From Chondrus crispus (taxonomy: Eukaryota > Rhodophyta > Florideophyceae > Gigartinales > Gigartinaceae): DNA of 64,000 nt. The translations under genes were made by a program, and so were the position numbers. Location: assembly GCF_000350225.1 (NCBI RefSeq), contig NW_005179158.1:616158-680157 (forward strand). Direction: 5' to 3'. Below are positions 30,038 to 41,200 of the stretch, piece after piece. The notes beneath the pieces were generated by a model. It ran no database searches. It saw only the letters and a program-made list of their open reading frames with translations, and was not told the origin of the DNA. The first letter of the stretch is position 1. Each line of letters starts with the position of its first letter.

Positions 30038-31631
30038 ATGCCACAAACGCAGTCAAAGAAGCGCTATGAGCTCCGGTGAAGGCAGGTTTCATCTGCTGTT
30101 GCACGCGATATGACGTACCGCGAAGCCAGCTATGCCCTTCGTGTTGCTGTATCCAGTCTGCATGCATTTGTCAGAGCAGAGCGCTCTGGAATCCTGGAAC
30201 CGTCCTATAATACGGCTACTGTTGGAACTCAGCAGACAGCGTTTTCAAATACAGAAGAACTGGCGGTGCTCTCTCTACTTGTGCGTAACGCGGAACGAGG
30301 GACGCCGCTGAACAACGATTACCTTGTGGAGGCCGTTCAGAAAATTCTATCCATGCGCCCTTTACCACTTCGGGCCATCTTGGAGTCCCGTTTTCGAGAG
30401 GGCAAGCCAGGTTGCAAGTTGATTACAAATTTCCGACGTCGCCTTTAAGCTGTTTTAAAGTTGGACGCCCTCTGCCCCAGGATACTGTACGCTTTAAAGC
30501 CTGCAATGCTGTCAATCTGACTAACCATTTCGCAACTCTTGAGAAGATTATCAAAGAGAACAATATTGATGCGCAGCAAACCTGGCATTTAGATGAGACT
30601 GGAATAACTCCAAGCAGAGAAGCACAAGCCAGAACAAAACGGAAACTTGATGTGCTTCGTGGGAGTAGTGCCGATGCCCACGTTGCTGCATTTCATAACA
30701 CACATTGTGTAACTATGTATGATATAACCCTGCATAACTGCGGCCGCTGAAACCGTTCCACCTTTGTTTGTTTTCAAGGACTCTAGAATGCCATTCAGAA
30801 CAGTGCATCGTAATGGAAATGTGACTGTGGACACATTTGCGTAACATCTGCCAAGTGGAGCTCTTATCAATAAGCGTTCCGAGGGAGGGGGCGTCGACAA
30901 GGATAACGTTTACAGTTGGGCGCAAATATTTGTGCGGAAGTTGAGGCATCTGACTGCAAACGGGCGCAAGTTGTTTCTAATCTACGACGGCTATCGCACA
31001 CGTGACCTTAGCCGTCCTCCATTTATTTCACATTAATGACGTAATTGTGTATGCCCTTCCCGCGCACACGTCTGGTAACACGCAACTTTCGGACTTGGGC
31101 GAGTTTCCTCTTTTAATTCTGCACTACGTGAACTGATGTACCGTCTACTTTCGAAGGAGGGGCAGGAAGAGTGGGACACTTTCACTCTATGTAACATGCT
31201 GTCGCACGCTTACAAAAAGTCTAACACTCACAGTTACTCTGTCCGCTGTGGCATCTGGCCACTGGACCCAGCAGACTGCTGGCGACCTCTCGGCTGGCCA
31301 AGGATGCTTCACGAGGTCATGTGGTGTCAGTCGAACAACTGGAGGAGCTTGTGGAGTCCAAAGAAGCCGAGTTGCGCGGGACGGTGTTGGGGGACGATGG
31401 CATCGTGGGCCCAGTAGTGGAGTTGATACGACAAAGTGGGTTTTGCTGACATCGGAGCGCACGCTGGAGCTCGCTTCTGATCAGCAGCAGCGCAGTGTTG
31501 CGAGGAAGGTAGCGGAGGCAATAAAGGTTTCATTAGCGGTCGGACGCGCTGCTAAAAAGCAGGCAAAAGCGCGCGTTGAAGTTGGGCGTGTGCAGGAAAG
31601 AAAATACACCGCCCATCACTGCGGTGAATAG
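30038..31631 (+). pseudogene. Decayed pogo-like (DDE_1) transposase
   Basis: Plus-strand frames read as one transposase. The N-terminal helix-turn-helix region starts at the ATG at 30038 (MPQTQSKKRYELR, then TGA at 30077) and continues as REASYALRVAVSSLHAFVRA. The catalytic core has the first Asp motif TWHLDETGITPSRE (about 30588) and, after frame changes, the second in LFLIYDGYRT (about 30975). After further breaks, the C-terminal part has CGIWPLDPADCW, like the GIWPL-P motif of pogo-family proteins. There are at least four frameshifts or stops. I found no terminal inverted repeats for it. It differs from the well-preserved Tigger transposase at 43-45 kb. Confidence 0.7.
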
Positions 31632-32550
31632 TGGGAGCCTCTGGAAATAATGTTTTGTATCAGAGTCATATTTTTTCTTTTTAGGGCACAAAAATGAGTT
31701 TTGTCACGGAATTGTGTGATCACACAATGTGCGTGCCCCTACTGTACGCACGATTTTTACTCGCTGGGCGCCGACAATGACGCCTTCATAGCTCCAACTA
31801 CAGAAAATTTGTATTGTACGCGCGCGCATTTTGGCATTCGTGCGAGACACATTTAACCAGGCTTGGGGCCGCCTGTCCGAGAAAGCGGTGCGTTCTGTGT
31901 ACGCAATGCGCCGTTGGCGTGTCATAAAATCGAGGTTTCGTCAACACCATTTTCCATTTTAGGATTTCAGGAGGTGCCCAGTAGGCTCTCTACAAAATTT
32001 TGGGGGGCAAGCCAAAAAAGATATCATTATCAATAAAATAAAATCACAGTCAGATACGTTCCAAACAATCCAAATTTACTGCGCGTTGCTTTAATTGACA
32101 GCTTTTCTACAACAAGGCGCAACACCAGCACCGTTATGTGGTAACCTCAAGAGGTCGGCATTGTTGCGCAGCGCGAAGTCACACCGTTCCCTGACCGAGG
32201 CTTTTTCAGAGCGCCCAGGAGAGAGGACCATCTTCAGTATGATCCATTTCGATTGGGCTGAGTTTCACATCATCTGAGACAACTACAGTGTCATTATTAC
32301 AAACTGCATTTGTGGCCGAGGCCAGAAATCACTGCATTTAGGAGAAGACGTCTTGTTCATGACATTGACCACCATGAAGCAGGGGGCAGTGGGAAATGAT
32401 GGCGAAATTGTTTTCGCATAAGGGCCCAACATTTGAGAAGCTGATTCTGCCCTTTGCCAACATGCTGTCTCTACATGTGTATGAGACACTAGTCGAAAAC
32501 AACGCTGAGCAGCAGTCAATGGCCGAAAAGTTCCAGGAGAATTTTTTTTC
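31632..32550. other. Unassigned stretch
   Basis: It contains an 18-bp perfect palindrome ATTGTGTGATCACACAAT (31711-31728). The right half may hold the decayed N-terminal part of the Harbinger-like transposase that becomes recognisable at 32551. Confidence 0.4.
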
Positions 32551-32855
32551 ATGCACTTTTCTTTCGCCCGATACGCCACGAATGTCACCTTCCAAATGTG
32601 TAGTCGGCCAGGTGGAAACATGCAGGAGAGGGAAACATATTTCTCCGGGAAACACAATCTCTGCGGCTACAAAATCGAGGTATCGGTTCTCCCAAATGGG
32701 CTGGCTCTCGAATGTACAGAGCATTTCCCGGTTCACTATCTGACCACGAGATATTTGAGGAAAACAGCGACTTTCATATGGCAAATTTGAAGAAGGCGAG
32801 AAGTGAGAGGGAGTTGACAGATCTGGGATTATTGGAAGGCGATTACCCAACGCAG
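32551..32855 (+). pseudogene. Harbinger/DDE_Tnp_4-like transposase fragment
   Basis: The frame 32551-32790 has ETYFSGKHNLCGYKIEV followed by SVLPNGLAL. A one-base shift near 32735 continues it as FPGSLSDHEIFEENSDFH and LTDLGLLEGDYP. The order FSGKH-YGYK, NG, SD-IF and D-YP matches DDE superfamily 4 transposases. It stops abruptly where an LTR sequence begins at 32856, so it was interrupted or truncated there. Confidence 0.6.
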
Positions 32856-33865
32856 TGTAGCATAAACACCCCAGCGGCGAGGGCGTGTTCCTAACAGTTC
32901 GACAGAGACCCGATCAGCAGGAAGACGGGGAACACCACTAGCTCACAGAACCTGGCACGGTCCCAGTACCGGCGTGGTGGAGCGGGTCGTGGTGGAATTC
33001 GCGCACGCACGAGCGGACTGACGCCTCGGCGCCCCGGAGCCGTACTGGTAGACCTCCCACTACTGACGGGCGGAGGCGGATCCCGGCTCGCTCGAATGTG
33101 AGCGCGTCCCGACCCGTGCGGTCTCTATTTAAGCGGGCGCTTCAGAGTCGCACGTGTTTGAATAAGCTGGAGGTAAGGTCGACGGTGGAGGTCGTGACCA
33201 AGGTACCTTGGTCCCCTTCGCCTTTGACAGCTTCTAGTATTTAATATACAACGTGGATTTATCATGCTATGCTTCAATATCGAGATACTGTAGTGTACCG
33301 TTGTGAACAACCCTGCCTAATTTAGGAAGCAATGCGATTTGATATGTCCAGAGCTTACACGCATACAGATAATGAGTATGAGATGATTATGTTTGAGAGC
33401 ACACGATTGACAGAATGTAATGCGCCGCGCAATCCTTTCGGAAAACAACTGACAGGCGGACGATCCAAGTGCACCATGCACCGCCATGGGATGCACAGGG
33501 CCGCTGACAAAGAGCAAGTTCTATGATACAAAGTAAATTGATAGCCACGTGCGCATAAAGGTGAACTGAGGACGACTAGAACAATAGGCATTTGAGGAGA
33601 AGCATGGAGTGCCATATCTGAAAAAAGAGGTCCGGGCAGTGGAAGAGCAGTTCGAAACACCCCACCTGATGCTGAACAAATTTGCCACACTCCGCGCTAC
33701 CCAACCTTAGAGTAGCACGAAGGGAGTCACTTACTATCACGCAGTTATTCAATACGACCAACGATAGTTTTACGACCGTACTGCCGTAGCCGTCGCGGGT
33801 CGTTCCGCACTGTAACACTGTCAGCCAACGGGACTGAAATCACACGTGTCATACAGGTTATATAC
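32856..33865 (+). mobile_element. Degenerate LTR of the TGTAGCATAAACACCCC family (copy A)
   Basis: It begins TGTAGCATAAACACCCC like the solo LTR at 52760. It shares blocks with the LTRs at 52760 and 58289, including GGGCGGAGGCGGATCC, a TATTTAATATACAA block and, near its right end, CCGCACTGTAAC followed by TGTC and CACACGTGT. About 430 bp (33310-33740) has no match in the other copies and looks like an insertion. The right end is uncertain; no clean target duplication was found. Confidence 0.6.
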
Positions 33866-33882
33866 AGCAGATTGTATATAAA

Positions 33883-34640
33883 CTAGAAGACCGACTCAAA
33901 TCTCGCGTGTCCCCACGCCTTCGTCATGCTGTCGAGAATCAGCACCTGCGGGCCGTCCAATCCAATCGTTTCTGGTAAATCCATGGTTTCAGGGAGGCCT
34001 TTAGAAGAAGCCCGCATTTCCATTACCTTATTAAACACCGTTCCAATGTTTCCAACGGTGAAGTAGTGACTGGCATTGCCGATAGGTTTCATGGGTAGCG
34101 CTAGAGCCACGACGAACCACTCCGTCTCTGGTGGGCTGGACACGTCATGCTTGAACAAGAGAACCAATCGCTGCGCTCTTCGAGTTTTCTCTCCAAAATC
34201 AGACTTGTAGCCTGCATGGATCTCAAAAATGAAAGAGCTGGGGTGAATGGTTACTATTCTGTTCCGTCCAGTTCCAGGTACGTCAAGCTCAGTCATGAAC
34301 CGTAGACCAACCTCCATAGATTCATCCGTTTGCATCTCCTTCATGACTCGGACGAATGGCAAGTGTTCCTTCTTTCGCAGAGTAAGACTGAGGCTCAGGC
34401 CAGAATGGACGGCACTGCAATTCTCAGGGCCCGCCCTCCGTCGTCTACAGAAGGGGGTTTCTCCGGAGATAGTGGATCATCAGAACTTGCATCTGAAATG
34501 CACTTGACCTGACCAATGTCTCCAGTTTCCTGCCCTGTAAGCGAATTACGAGGTGAAATTTCCTCCGAAAGAGTGGCTTGAGATCTTTTCCGTTTCTTCC
34601 GGACGCGATCTTCATCATCCGTTCATCTACTTGCCACCTT
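33883..34640 (-). pseudogene. Decayed gene, possible C48-like protease domain
   Basis: The minus strand reads as a basic, acidic-flanked leader (RVRKKRKRSQATLSEE, a candidate nuclear localisation signal) from about 34640. A frame change near 34400 follows, then the open frame 34362-33883. The latter has TEWFVVALALPMKP and VLILDSMTKAWG, reminiscent of the W and D regions of C48 peptidases, though the usual His is not evident. It ends beside the LTR copy at 33865. Identity is uncertain. Confidence 0.35.
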
Positions 34641-35331
34641 CAATAGTTTTGATATACTTATCAATGTCGACGCCGGCGAGGTCTGGTCTGAATTGCGTAC
34701 TCTCCCAGTCGGAACGCCGGACTGCGTAGTACTTTAGTGCGTCAACCCATTGCATCCGTGAAGTTCCTCCCGTGATGCTTCCAGGGACGCCCACTCAGCA
34801 TGGCCCTTCAACAAACGAGACACAGCCCTGCGGTTCAGGCGCCTACTGCGCTAGAGACGGAGGTCTTCCGCTAGCATGGCTTCCCTGGGCATTGCGTTAT
34901 GAATTGCGGAGAAGAAAAAACTTTCAGAGTTGATGGAGGAACTGTGGAAGCAATAGTGGCCACGAAAATATATCTGAGAATATACCTGTGAAATTCACTT
35001 TCCAAACAATCTGCGATAATATTAGTTTTACAGCGATCTTTGGATGTTCGATTGCGACTCTTTGCGAGGCACCGGAGGTAGCCTGTTGATGACAGATGGG
35101 AGCCCGCGTTTGGTTGCTGGTGGCTGCGGGATGAGCACGCTCGGGAAGGCACCCTAGAGGCGCAAAAGTTGAAGGCATTCGATTGCTTCTGCTCAGAATT
35201 CACCCTCCGCAATCAATGGATTAATATACAATGCCTGCATAGTCTCTCTGTAGGCTTCAGGTAACGAGGCAGTGCATTTCGTTCCCACAGCTCCAAGACC
35301 AAAAACCAGAACCATCCATGCGAACCACTGA
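34641..35331. other. Unassigned stretch
   Basis: No reading frame here resembles a known protein. It may be a decayed link between the flanking minus-strand frames. Confidence 0.3.
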
Positions 35332-35827
35332 TCAACCCCGATATTGCCTGGGGTATCTAAAACTTGCGGTGGTTTGAACTAGTTCCAATTCCATATCCAC
35401 AGCTCCAGTAAGGAGAGTAGCAAGCTCCCCGATTGACCCTTTTTCACGCATAAGGGAGTTTAGTACGGCCTTGAGTCTGACGCACGCCCGGGTGGGAGAA
35501 CTGCCGTGAAACAGGTCCTCTCTTTGGATGGCAGTCACCGGTAAACGATGATCTTTGAAATGCGTGAGCACTGAGCGGACAGATGCAAGTAGGGTTCTTG
35601 CCAGCTTCATTTTCGTCTTCATGGCCTTGACGACATCCGGCTCCATTTTCTCAGAATCAAGCGTCTGTGAAGACGCAAACAAATTCCTATACATGATGTC
35701 TATAACCATGGAATCGGGAACTGGGCGATGCAAGATCCCCATGTCTTGCGAAACGTTGTCGCATCTTTCCTCCAATAGCAATTCAAACTGCTCCCATAGT
35801 TTGGAGTCCAGTTGCGGATTATCGGAG
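35332..35827 (-). CDS. Hypothetical protein fragment
   Basis: An open minus-strand frame of about 165 codons, without a clear start, is coding-like. It reads from SDNPQLDSKLWEQFELLLEE through a helical Lys/Met-rich stretch (VVKAMKTKMKLARTLLASV) to LVQTTASFRYPRQYRG. It lies upstream of the C48-like frame on the same strand and may be part of the same decayed gene. Not recognised. Confidence 0.35.
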
Positions 35828-37234
35828 CTCTACAAATGCCTTTCGGTGACTCGCCGAGCGTTTAAGCTGCAACACCCATGCTTGGCCTATTGCCACCTCC
35901 GTCACGAAGCAATTGTCTGAACCGATTTGATATCAGAATGCAGAACAATAATCTGAGAAGTAGCGGCGAGTGGCAATAAGTATACATGACATGTCGATTG
36001 CTCCTAGTAATCAAGTATCCAGCGTACTCTTCTTTCCCCACTCCTATCGTACAGTCCATTAAAAGCCCCACCCTTGACACGTATAAAGCATTCAACCTCT
36101 CTAGCCCGGTGTCAACAGAAAGAGTCGTGTTCATCCTAATCTGCGAGGTATACGCCAAAGAGGTGGAGGGCACTACTGCTGGGGTCCAAACACTCAACAC
36201 TGAACACGACATTGCCAAAAATATCGCACAGTATCGTACAAGGCCATTACCAATTCCACGCAGAATCGATAAGTCAGTCAGAACCACCTTTGGCCCCAGA
36301 TTCAGCACATTGTGCAAAAGTCGACAGTAACTGTGGAATCCAGGGCTATAACATACTTATGACAGAAATGATTGAAATCCTGAGCTTGCGTAAGGATCTC
36401 TATTTCTGTAGCTAAGACAAAGCTAGACGCCTGGTTGTGTTGGTCGACTAAATCTTTACGCCACCTCTACGTGATGTCGACTGGGCGGATTAGTAATAAT
36501 CTGGCTAACGGGGTAAGTCAGGGATCCGATCCCTGGAGAAGGTTTCCTCTCACAAACGCGCACAATGTTTTAGGTATTCTTTCTTTTATAACCACAAAAA
36601 TAGGCCTGACGGAGATTTGATCGTAACGTACCTATCTTTTTCTGTCTCCCATTGGTGTGGACATAAACTTCGTAAGACGGCCAAAGTAGCGTAGTGGCGT
36701 GAGTTCCTTGCCATATTACGAGCCGCTATCTTCGCGATACTACTTACTTCTGCGGATGAGGCTCACCTTCGGCTATAATAGGGCTCGCGTCCGTGGATCA
36801 TATGAGTTCGGGTTCTGCTTTGGTAAGCCACAAGATGTCAGGTTGCAACTACAATTAAGCTGACACCGGGTCAGAGGGAATGAGAACAGCAGAACTGGGA
36901 AAAGCGCGGGTACCAAGCTGCCTGCATGACTCGGCCTATGAGGGATCAGAGGACGAGACAGGGAAATACTGCGAACGTTCCGCAGTGGCAATTGGGATAC
37001 AACTGATTGTAGACCAAGGGCGCTGGGAATACGAGGCCTAGATCTGGTTCCACTAGTAGTGGGGTCAGGTGACGACTGGACTTTTTAGTCTCGCGCTCAG
37101 TCGGGTGCTCCAGACAGCAGCCCTCCCAAATTGCGCAAGCCTTAGCCGTGGGTAAAAGCGACCCTCTGAGTAGTTTAGGTTGACTATTCATGAGAGGTAT
37201 ATGACCTGCTACAAATACATATTGCAAGTCCCTA
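35828..37234. other. Unassigned stretch left of the DIRS-like element
   Basis: Frames on both strands are short. The left terminal repeat of the DIRS-like element is expected in this region, but I could not identify it. Confidence 0.3.
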
Positions 37235-38341
37235 ATGACAAGGATCAAGGGACGTGTGGCTGATGCCCAAGTGATGGTTCGGACTGCGTTGGAGGCAAAC
37301 CTTGCACGTTTCCTCGGAGAACAGGCCAAAATTAAGAAGGCTTTATTGAAGGCCATTCGGAAGGAGTACGAAGGAGTGCCCGAAGAAGGGCGCCCCGATG
37401 ACTTGCTGTCGGGGCTGTTCGCGGGACAGTAACCGTCAGAGTTGGTGGCGGAGGCTCGCGCAAGCGGTCTCCGCGCTAAGACACGCAGCGAGGGTCGGTC
37501 AAACCGTGGAACGGAAGTTGAGGAAGAGGAAGAGGATGAAGAGGAGTTGGAGTCGGTCGGGTATTCTGAGATTGAAGGTGAAGTGGAAGAGGTAGTGCCT
37601 GCAAAACTTAATGTTCGCACCGAGATCATGAAAGAAGTCCTTTTGAAATTAAGAGAAATGCAGGCAGCACAGAAGGAACAGAAGAAGCTTCAGAAGGACG
37701 TCCAGAATCTGAAATCGGCCCGCAAAGGGAAAACCAGGAAGCAGGCAAAGCCTGATCTACTCAAAGAACATCGAGCTACGATGGGCGGCGGCCCCGCACC
37801 AGACGGAGATGCTTCCCCATCAGGATCCGACTCGGACGATTATCGGAAGGAGCGGCGTCGACAGGGTTCAGCGAGAAGACGGGATAATGCGAGATTCCGG
37901 GCCGGGGTGGCAGAGCAACCGTTCCCGGAGCAATCGCTATTGATTGACAGCCTTGAGGGAGAGACGATGCTGCGGAAGGCCTTGACGACCTACCCAACGG
38001 TGTCGGCATGGGTGGAAGCAAGACAACTTGGAGAACTGCGTAACCAACGTGAAGGAACTAACCTTGCAAAAATTGTTGACGGCCTTATAAGTTCGATGGG
38101 GGTGCTCCGCGCCGAGAACGAGCTGGCGGTAGAGGTTTCGCTCCGAGGGCTAACGGCAGTGGTAATGGCAGATAAGACCGGGAATTGGGATGCTGCCCGC
38201 GAGCTAGAGGAATATCAGGAGGACCTGATCAGCGAGAGCATGAGGAGGAAACTCCACACGTCAGCCAAGTTGCGCAAAGAACTAGCTGTGAGTACGAAGT
38301 TTAAGTCTGCCCTGCGGAAACAGGGAGACGGAGATGATTAA
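37235..38341 (+). pseudogene. DIRS-like Gag
   Basis: A first frame (about 37244-37432) is followed, after a stop and shift, by 37442-38341. The protein is helical and strongly charged, with an acidic run (EEEEEDEEELE), a coiled-coil-like stretch (LKLREMQAAQKEQKKLQKDV) and basic patches. No zinc knuckle is seen. Its stop overlaps the start of the next frame: ATG at 38334, stop at 38339. Confidence 0.5.
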
Positions 38342-39890
38342 GAAAGACAATGACACCAACAACACTAATTTATATTCTGTGAACGCGCAGGATGTTCTGC
38401 CCCTTCCAGTAGGGGGTTCCGAACACGCGGAACGGAATGGAGGGAGAGGAAGTTCGCGAAGACATCAACGCCGGAAGCGGAGGGAAACCATCGCCGAGGT
38501 CACAAAGGAGCTCCTACGTGGGCTAAACTCCCTGTATACCGGGAGCATCGGGCCGGTGCCTTTACGCGTGCGATCAGGCAACGCCGTTCACCGCCTGGCG
38601 GGCACATTCTCGCAAGACATGGGGAAGGCCTCATATCGCCGAAATTATATCGATGCGGAGGAAGCCGTGGAAAAAGTGGAACTAGCTTTCGAGTACAACT
38701 ACTTGAGGACATGGATTTGGCTAAACCCAGAAACGTATCATTACCGGCAAGTGGGTTAGTGGCTTCGGCAGACTTCACGGCACTACTACCAAACGGATCA
38801 CAAGATATATACCTCAACCAGAGTCGAATACTTCATGGAGACGCATCTTCAAGAAGAACGGCAAAACCGTTCTGTGGCATCAGGGATAACGACTATCGGA
38901 CCCTCATTTTTAAACTCAGGGACGCCGGACTAATTAAGTTGGTAAAACGACGTCCAAAGGTACTAAATGGGTCTTTGCCGTGCCAAAAGCGACAAGGAAC
39001 AACAGCCGTTCATCATCGATGCAAGAAATGCGAACAGCTTCTTCGCTGCGCCTCTAACGATAGAGCTGCTTAATCCTGGGCACCTAGCATGGTTATACCT
39101 CCCAGACGGACAGAAATTGAATGTTGCTAAATCAGACATGGATAACCAATACCACCGTATGCGAATCTCGGGGTGGCTCTGAACCTACCTAGGGCTCCCG
39201 GGGTTGAGGCACGAAGAACGGTTCCTCTACCCTGTCATAAATTCGATGCCAATGGGTTGGTCCCATTCGGTATATATCGCCTAGAACGTGCACTTAAAAA
39301 TCTTAGAGAAAGCGGGACTTCCGATGACACGATGGATCACGCGATCCATCGTCATTACGGGGTTTAACTTTGGTGCCTACGTGGATGACTACTTTTCACT
39401 TGGAATGAATGAAGAACATGCCAAGGAATACCTGAGAGATGTGATGAAGCAATCGGCAGCAAGTGGACTACCGGCGAAGCCTCAGAAAGTATCGTGGCCA
39501 AGCCAGGGCACCTTCACTGAGGTAGTAGGAATTGAGGTACACCATAACGGGAATCTGTTCCCTAAAGCAAGCAAGATCAAAGAATTGATACACCAGACAA
39601 AGGCGTTCGAGGAGAGGAGGTGGTGGCCCATTCGAGGACTGCAGAGTATCATATATAAATGGGCTTGGTTCATACTGTTACGAAGACCCCTCTTGTCAGT
39701 CTTACAGAAAGTATACGAGTTGGCGGCTAAGGACGTTCAGGCAATTCCAGCTAGCGCAGAAGCCCGAAACGAACTTTGTCTCTTGGTCCAGTTATCGCCG
39801 CTAATCCGGACGTCGCTTAACACACCATTTAGTGAACTTGTCCTCTGTACCGACGCTAGTCTGTCCAGAGGAGGGGTCGTTCATTGTTGA
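38334..39890 (+). pseudogene. DIRS-like reverse transcriptase
   Basis: The reading starts at the ATG at 38334 and moves through frames 38334-38759, 38711-39073, 38967-39182 and 39288-39890. Motifs are IIDARNANSFFAAP, VAKSDMDNQYHRMRIS and the catalytic FGAYVDDYFSLG at about 39370-39395. Downstream ASGLPAKPQK and VVGIEVHHNG are typical of DIRS/YR-element RTs. The first RNase H Asp is in LVLCTDASLSRGG, just before a stop. Confidence 0.75.
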
Positions 39891-40264
39891 ACCAAAGGTG
39901 CTCTAACCCTTTGTCAAACAAAACTGGAAGATCAACATACTTGGATTGGGAAACAGAATTAGAATATAGCATCCGACACCAATGGAGATTGTCTCTCCCA
40001 ATACACATACTGGAAGGGGAGGCTCTCATCCTAGCGTTACGATGGTTCCTTCGGTCAACAGCCAATCATGGAAGAAGAATAATCATATTTGTAGACAATC
40101 AAGCTTTACTCGGTGCCTTGCGCAAAGGTCGTAGCCGGGTAAGAAGTTTCAATCGAATTCGTAGAAGAGTGGCCTCCTCGCTCCTCGTGGGAAATCTAAT
40201 TGCAGAAATATTTTACGTGCATAGCGCACTTAATCTCGCCGATGGCCCGTCGAGGCTTATATGA
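39884..40264 (+). pseudogene. DIRS-like RNase H
   Basis: The frame continues RNase H with HILEGEALILALRWFL (Glu), IIFVDNQALLGALRKG (Asp) and the C-terminal HSALNLADGPSR (Asp). This ADGPSR ending is characteristic of the RT-RNase H unit of DIRS-type elements. It is one frame away from the RT frame. Confidence 0.75.
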
Positions 40265-41200
40265 CCTCGCCCACCGGAGAGTCAAGGAATCCAATCTACG
40301 AACATATATGAAACATCTAAAATGCTTCCTCAACTGGCTCGATAACTGCCACCACCGGCACGACAGTGTGGAACTGCAGAAGAAATTCACCACCTTTTCA
40401 CTCGCTACTGTATTGCGTTATTCTACTCAAACAGTACTCTCAAGCCAGCCGGAGTAGCCCAAGCCAAATCAGCACTGGAATTCTTCTTACCTGCCATCAA
40501 AGGAAAGCTACTATTATCCACCCAGAGTATCAAAGGGGTGGGGGGTTACACGACCAGTCAAGCACCATGGGGTCTGCCCCGAGATCGTAGTTTACGGTTT
40601 GGCCTTCGACCTATTCGCCGATGGAAACCCGGTGACCGGGACCGGGTTCCTACCGCTCTTCGACGGATATCTTCGGTTAGGGGACCTTCTAAAACTCCAA
40701 GTCAATGAAGTAGTTCTGCTTCCGGCCGATCAAGAACGGCCTTATTATGGAACCATGGGCATCAAGATCAGCAAAAGAGGCCGAAATGAATCGGTTACAA
40801 TCCGGCCGTATCTTCTCCGAATGTTGCTCAAGAGACGGGTTAAGACAGCAACCCTACACGAACAAGTGGAGTAATTCCCGCTGCCACCTGTCCGATTCCG
40901 GGCTCAGTTACGGGCGGCATCAAGTAGACTAAAGTTACCCTTTCGGGTAACTCCTCACATGCTTCGTTTGGAGGAGCAACCACAGACAAGCTGTTCTCAA
41001 GCTTGGACGATCAAGCCATCAAGTTCAGAGGACGGTGGCACAGTGACCAAAATTTCAAGTTATACCTACAGCCTCACAAGTTATACGAGGCGCTGAATGC
41101 CTTGACCCCTGCTCAACGAGCATCTTTTCAAACCGTTTATACCAATGCGTTGCACTCGTTCAACGTGCCGCGCCCGAGTTGGGCTGGAGGTTTGGAGTAA
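40265..41200 (+). pseudogene. DIRS-like tyrosine recombinase
   Basis: The first part has a box I-like FDGYLRLGDLLKLQVNEV (about 40650-40710). Box II appears near 40957 as TPHMLR in one frame and continues in the next frame with FGGATTDKLF. The sequence then runs IKFRGRWHSDQNFKLYLQP, where the GRW and terminal Tyr match the family. Two frameshifts and a stop at 40872 inactivate it. A Gln/Lys/Ala-rich tail ends at 41200. Confidence 0.7.

Larger units (their letters stand above)
37235..41200 (+). mobile_element. DIRS-like retroelement (Gag, RT, RNase H, tyrosine recombinase), decayed
   Basis: Four modules occur in the DIRS order on the plus strand: a Gag-like gene, a reverse transcriptase with YVDD, RNase H, and a tyrosine recombinase instead of a DDE integrase. 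DIRS elements integrate via the recombinase and lack LTRs; none was found here. Several frameshifts break the pol region, so the copy is inactive. Terminal repeats were not identified. Confidence 0.75.

Noticed and set aside
33740-33744. Target duplication CGCAG for LTR copy A
   Set aside because: LTR-family sequence continues to the right of it (33770-33860), so this cannot be the element end.
36490-36545. tRNA-like T-arm (AGGGATCCGATCCCT)
   Set aside because: The loop sequence is wrong for a T-arm, and no matching acceptor, D-arm or anticodon arm could be laid out.
36946-37629. 227-codon minus-strand frame rich in Ser
   Set aside because: It is antisense to the acidic run of the DIRS-like Gag; the Ser/Pro-rich content is the complement of the Glu codons.
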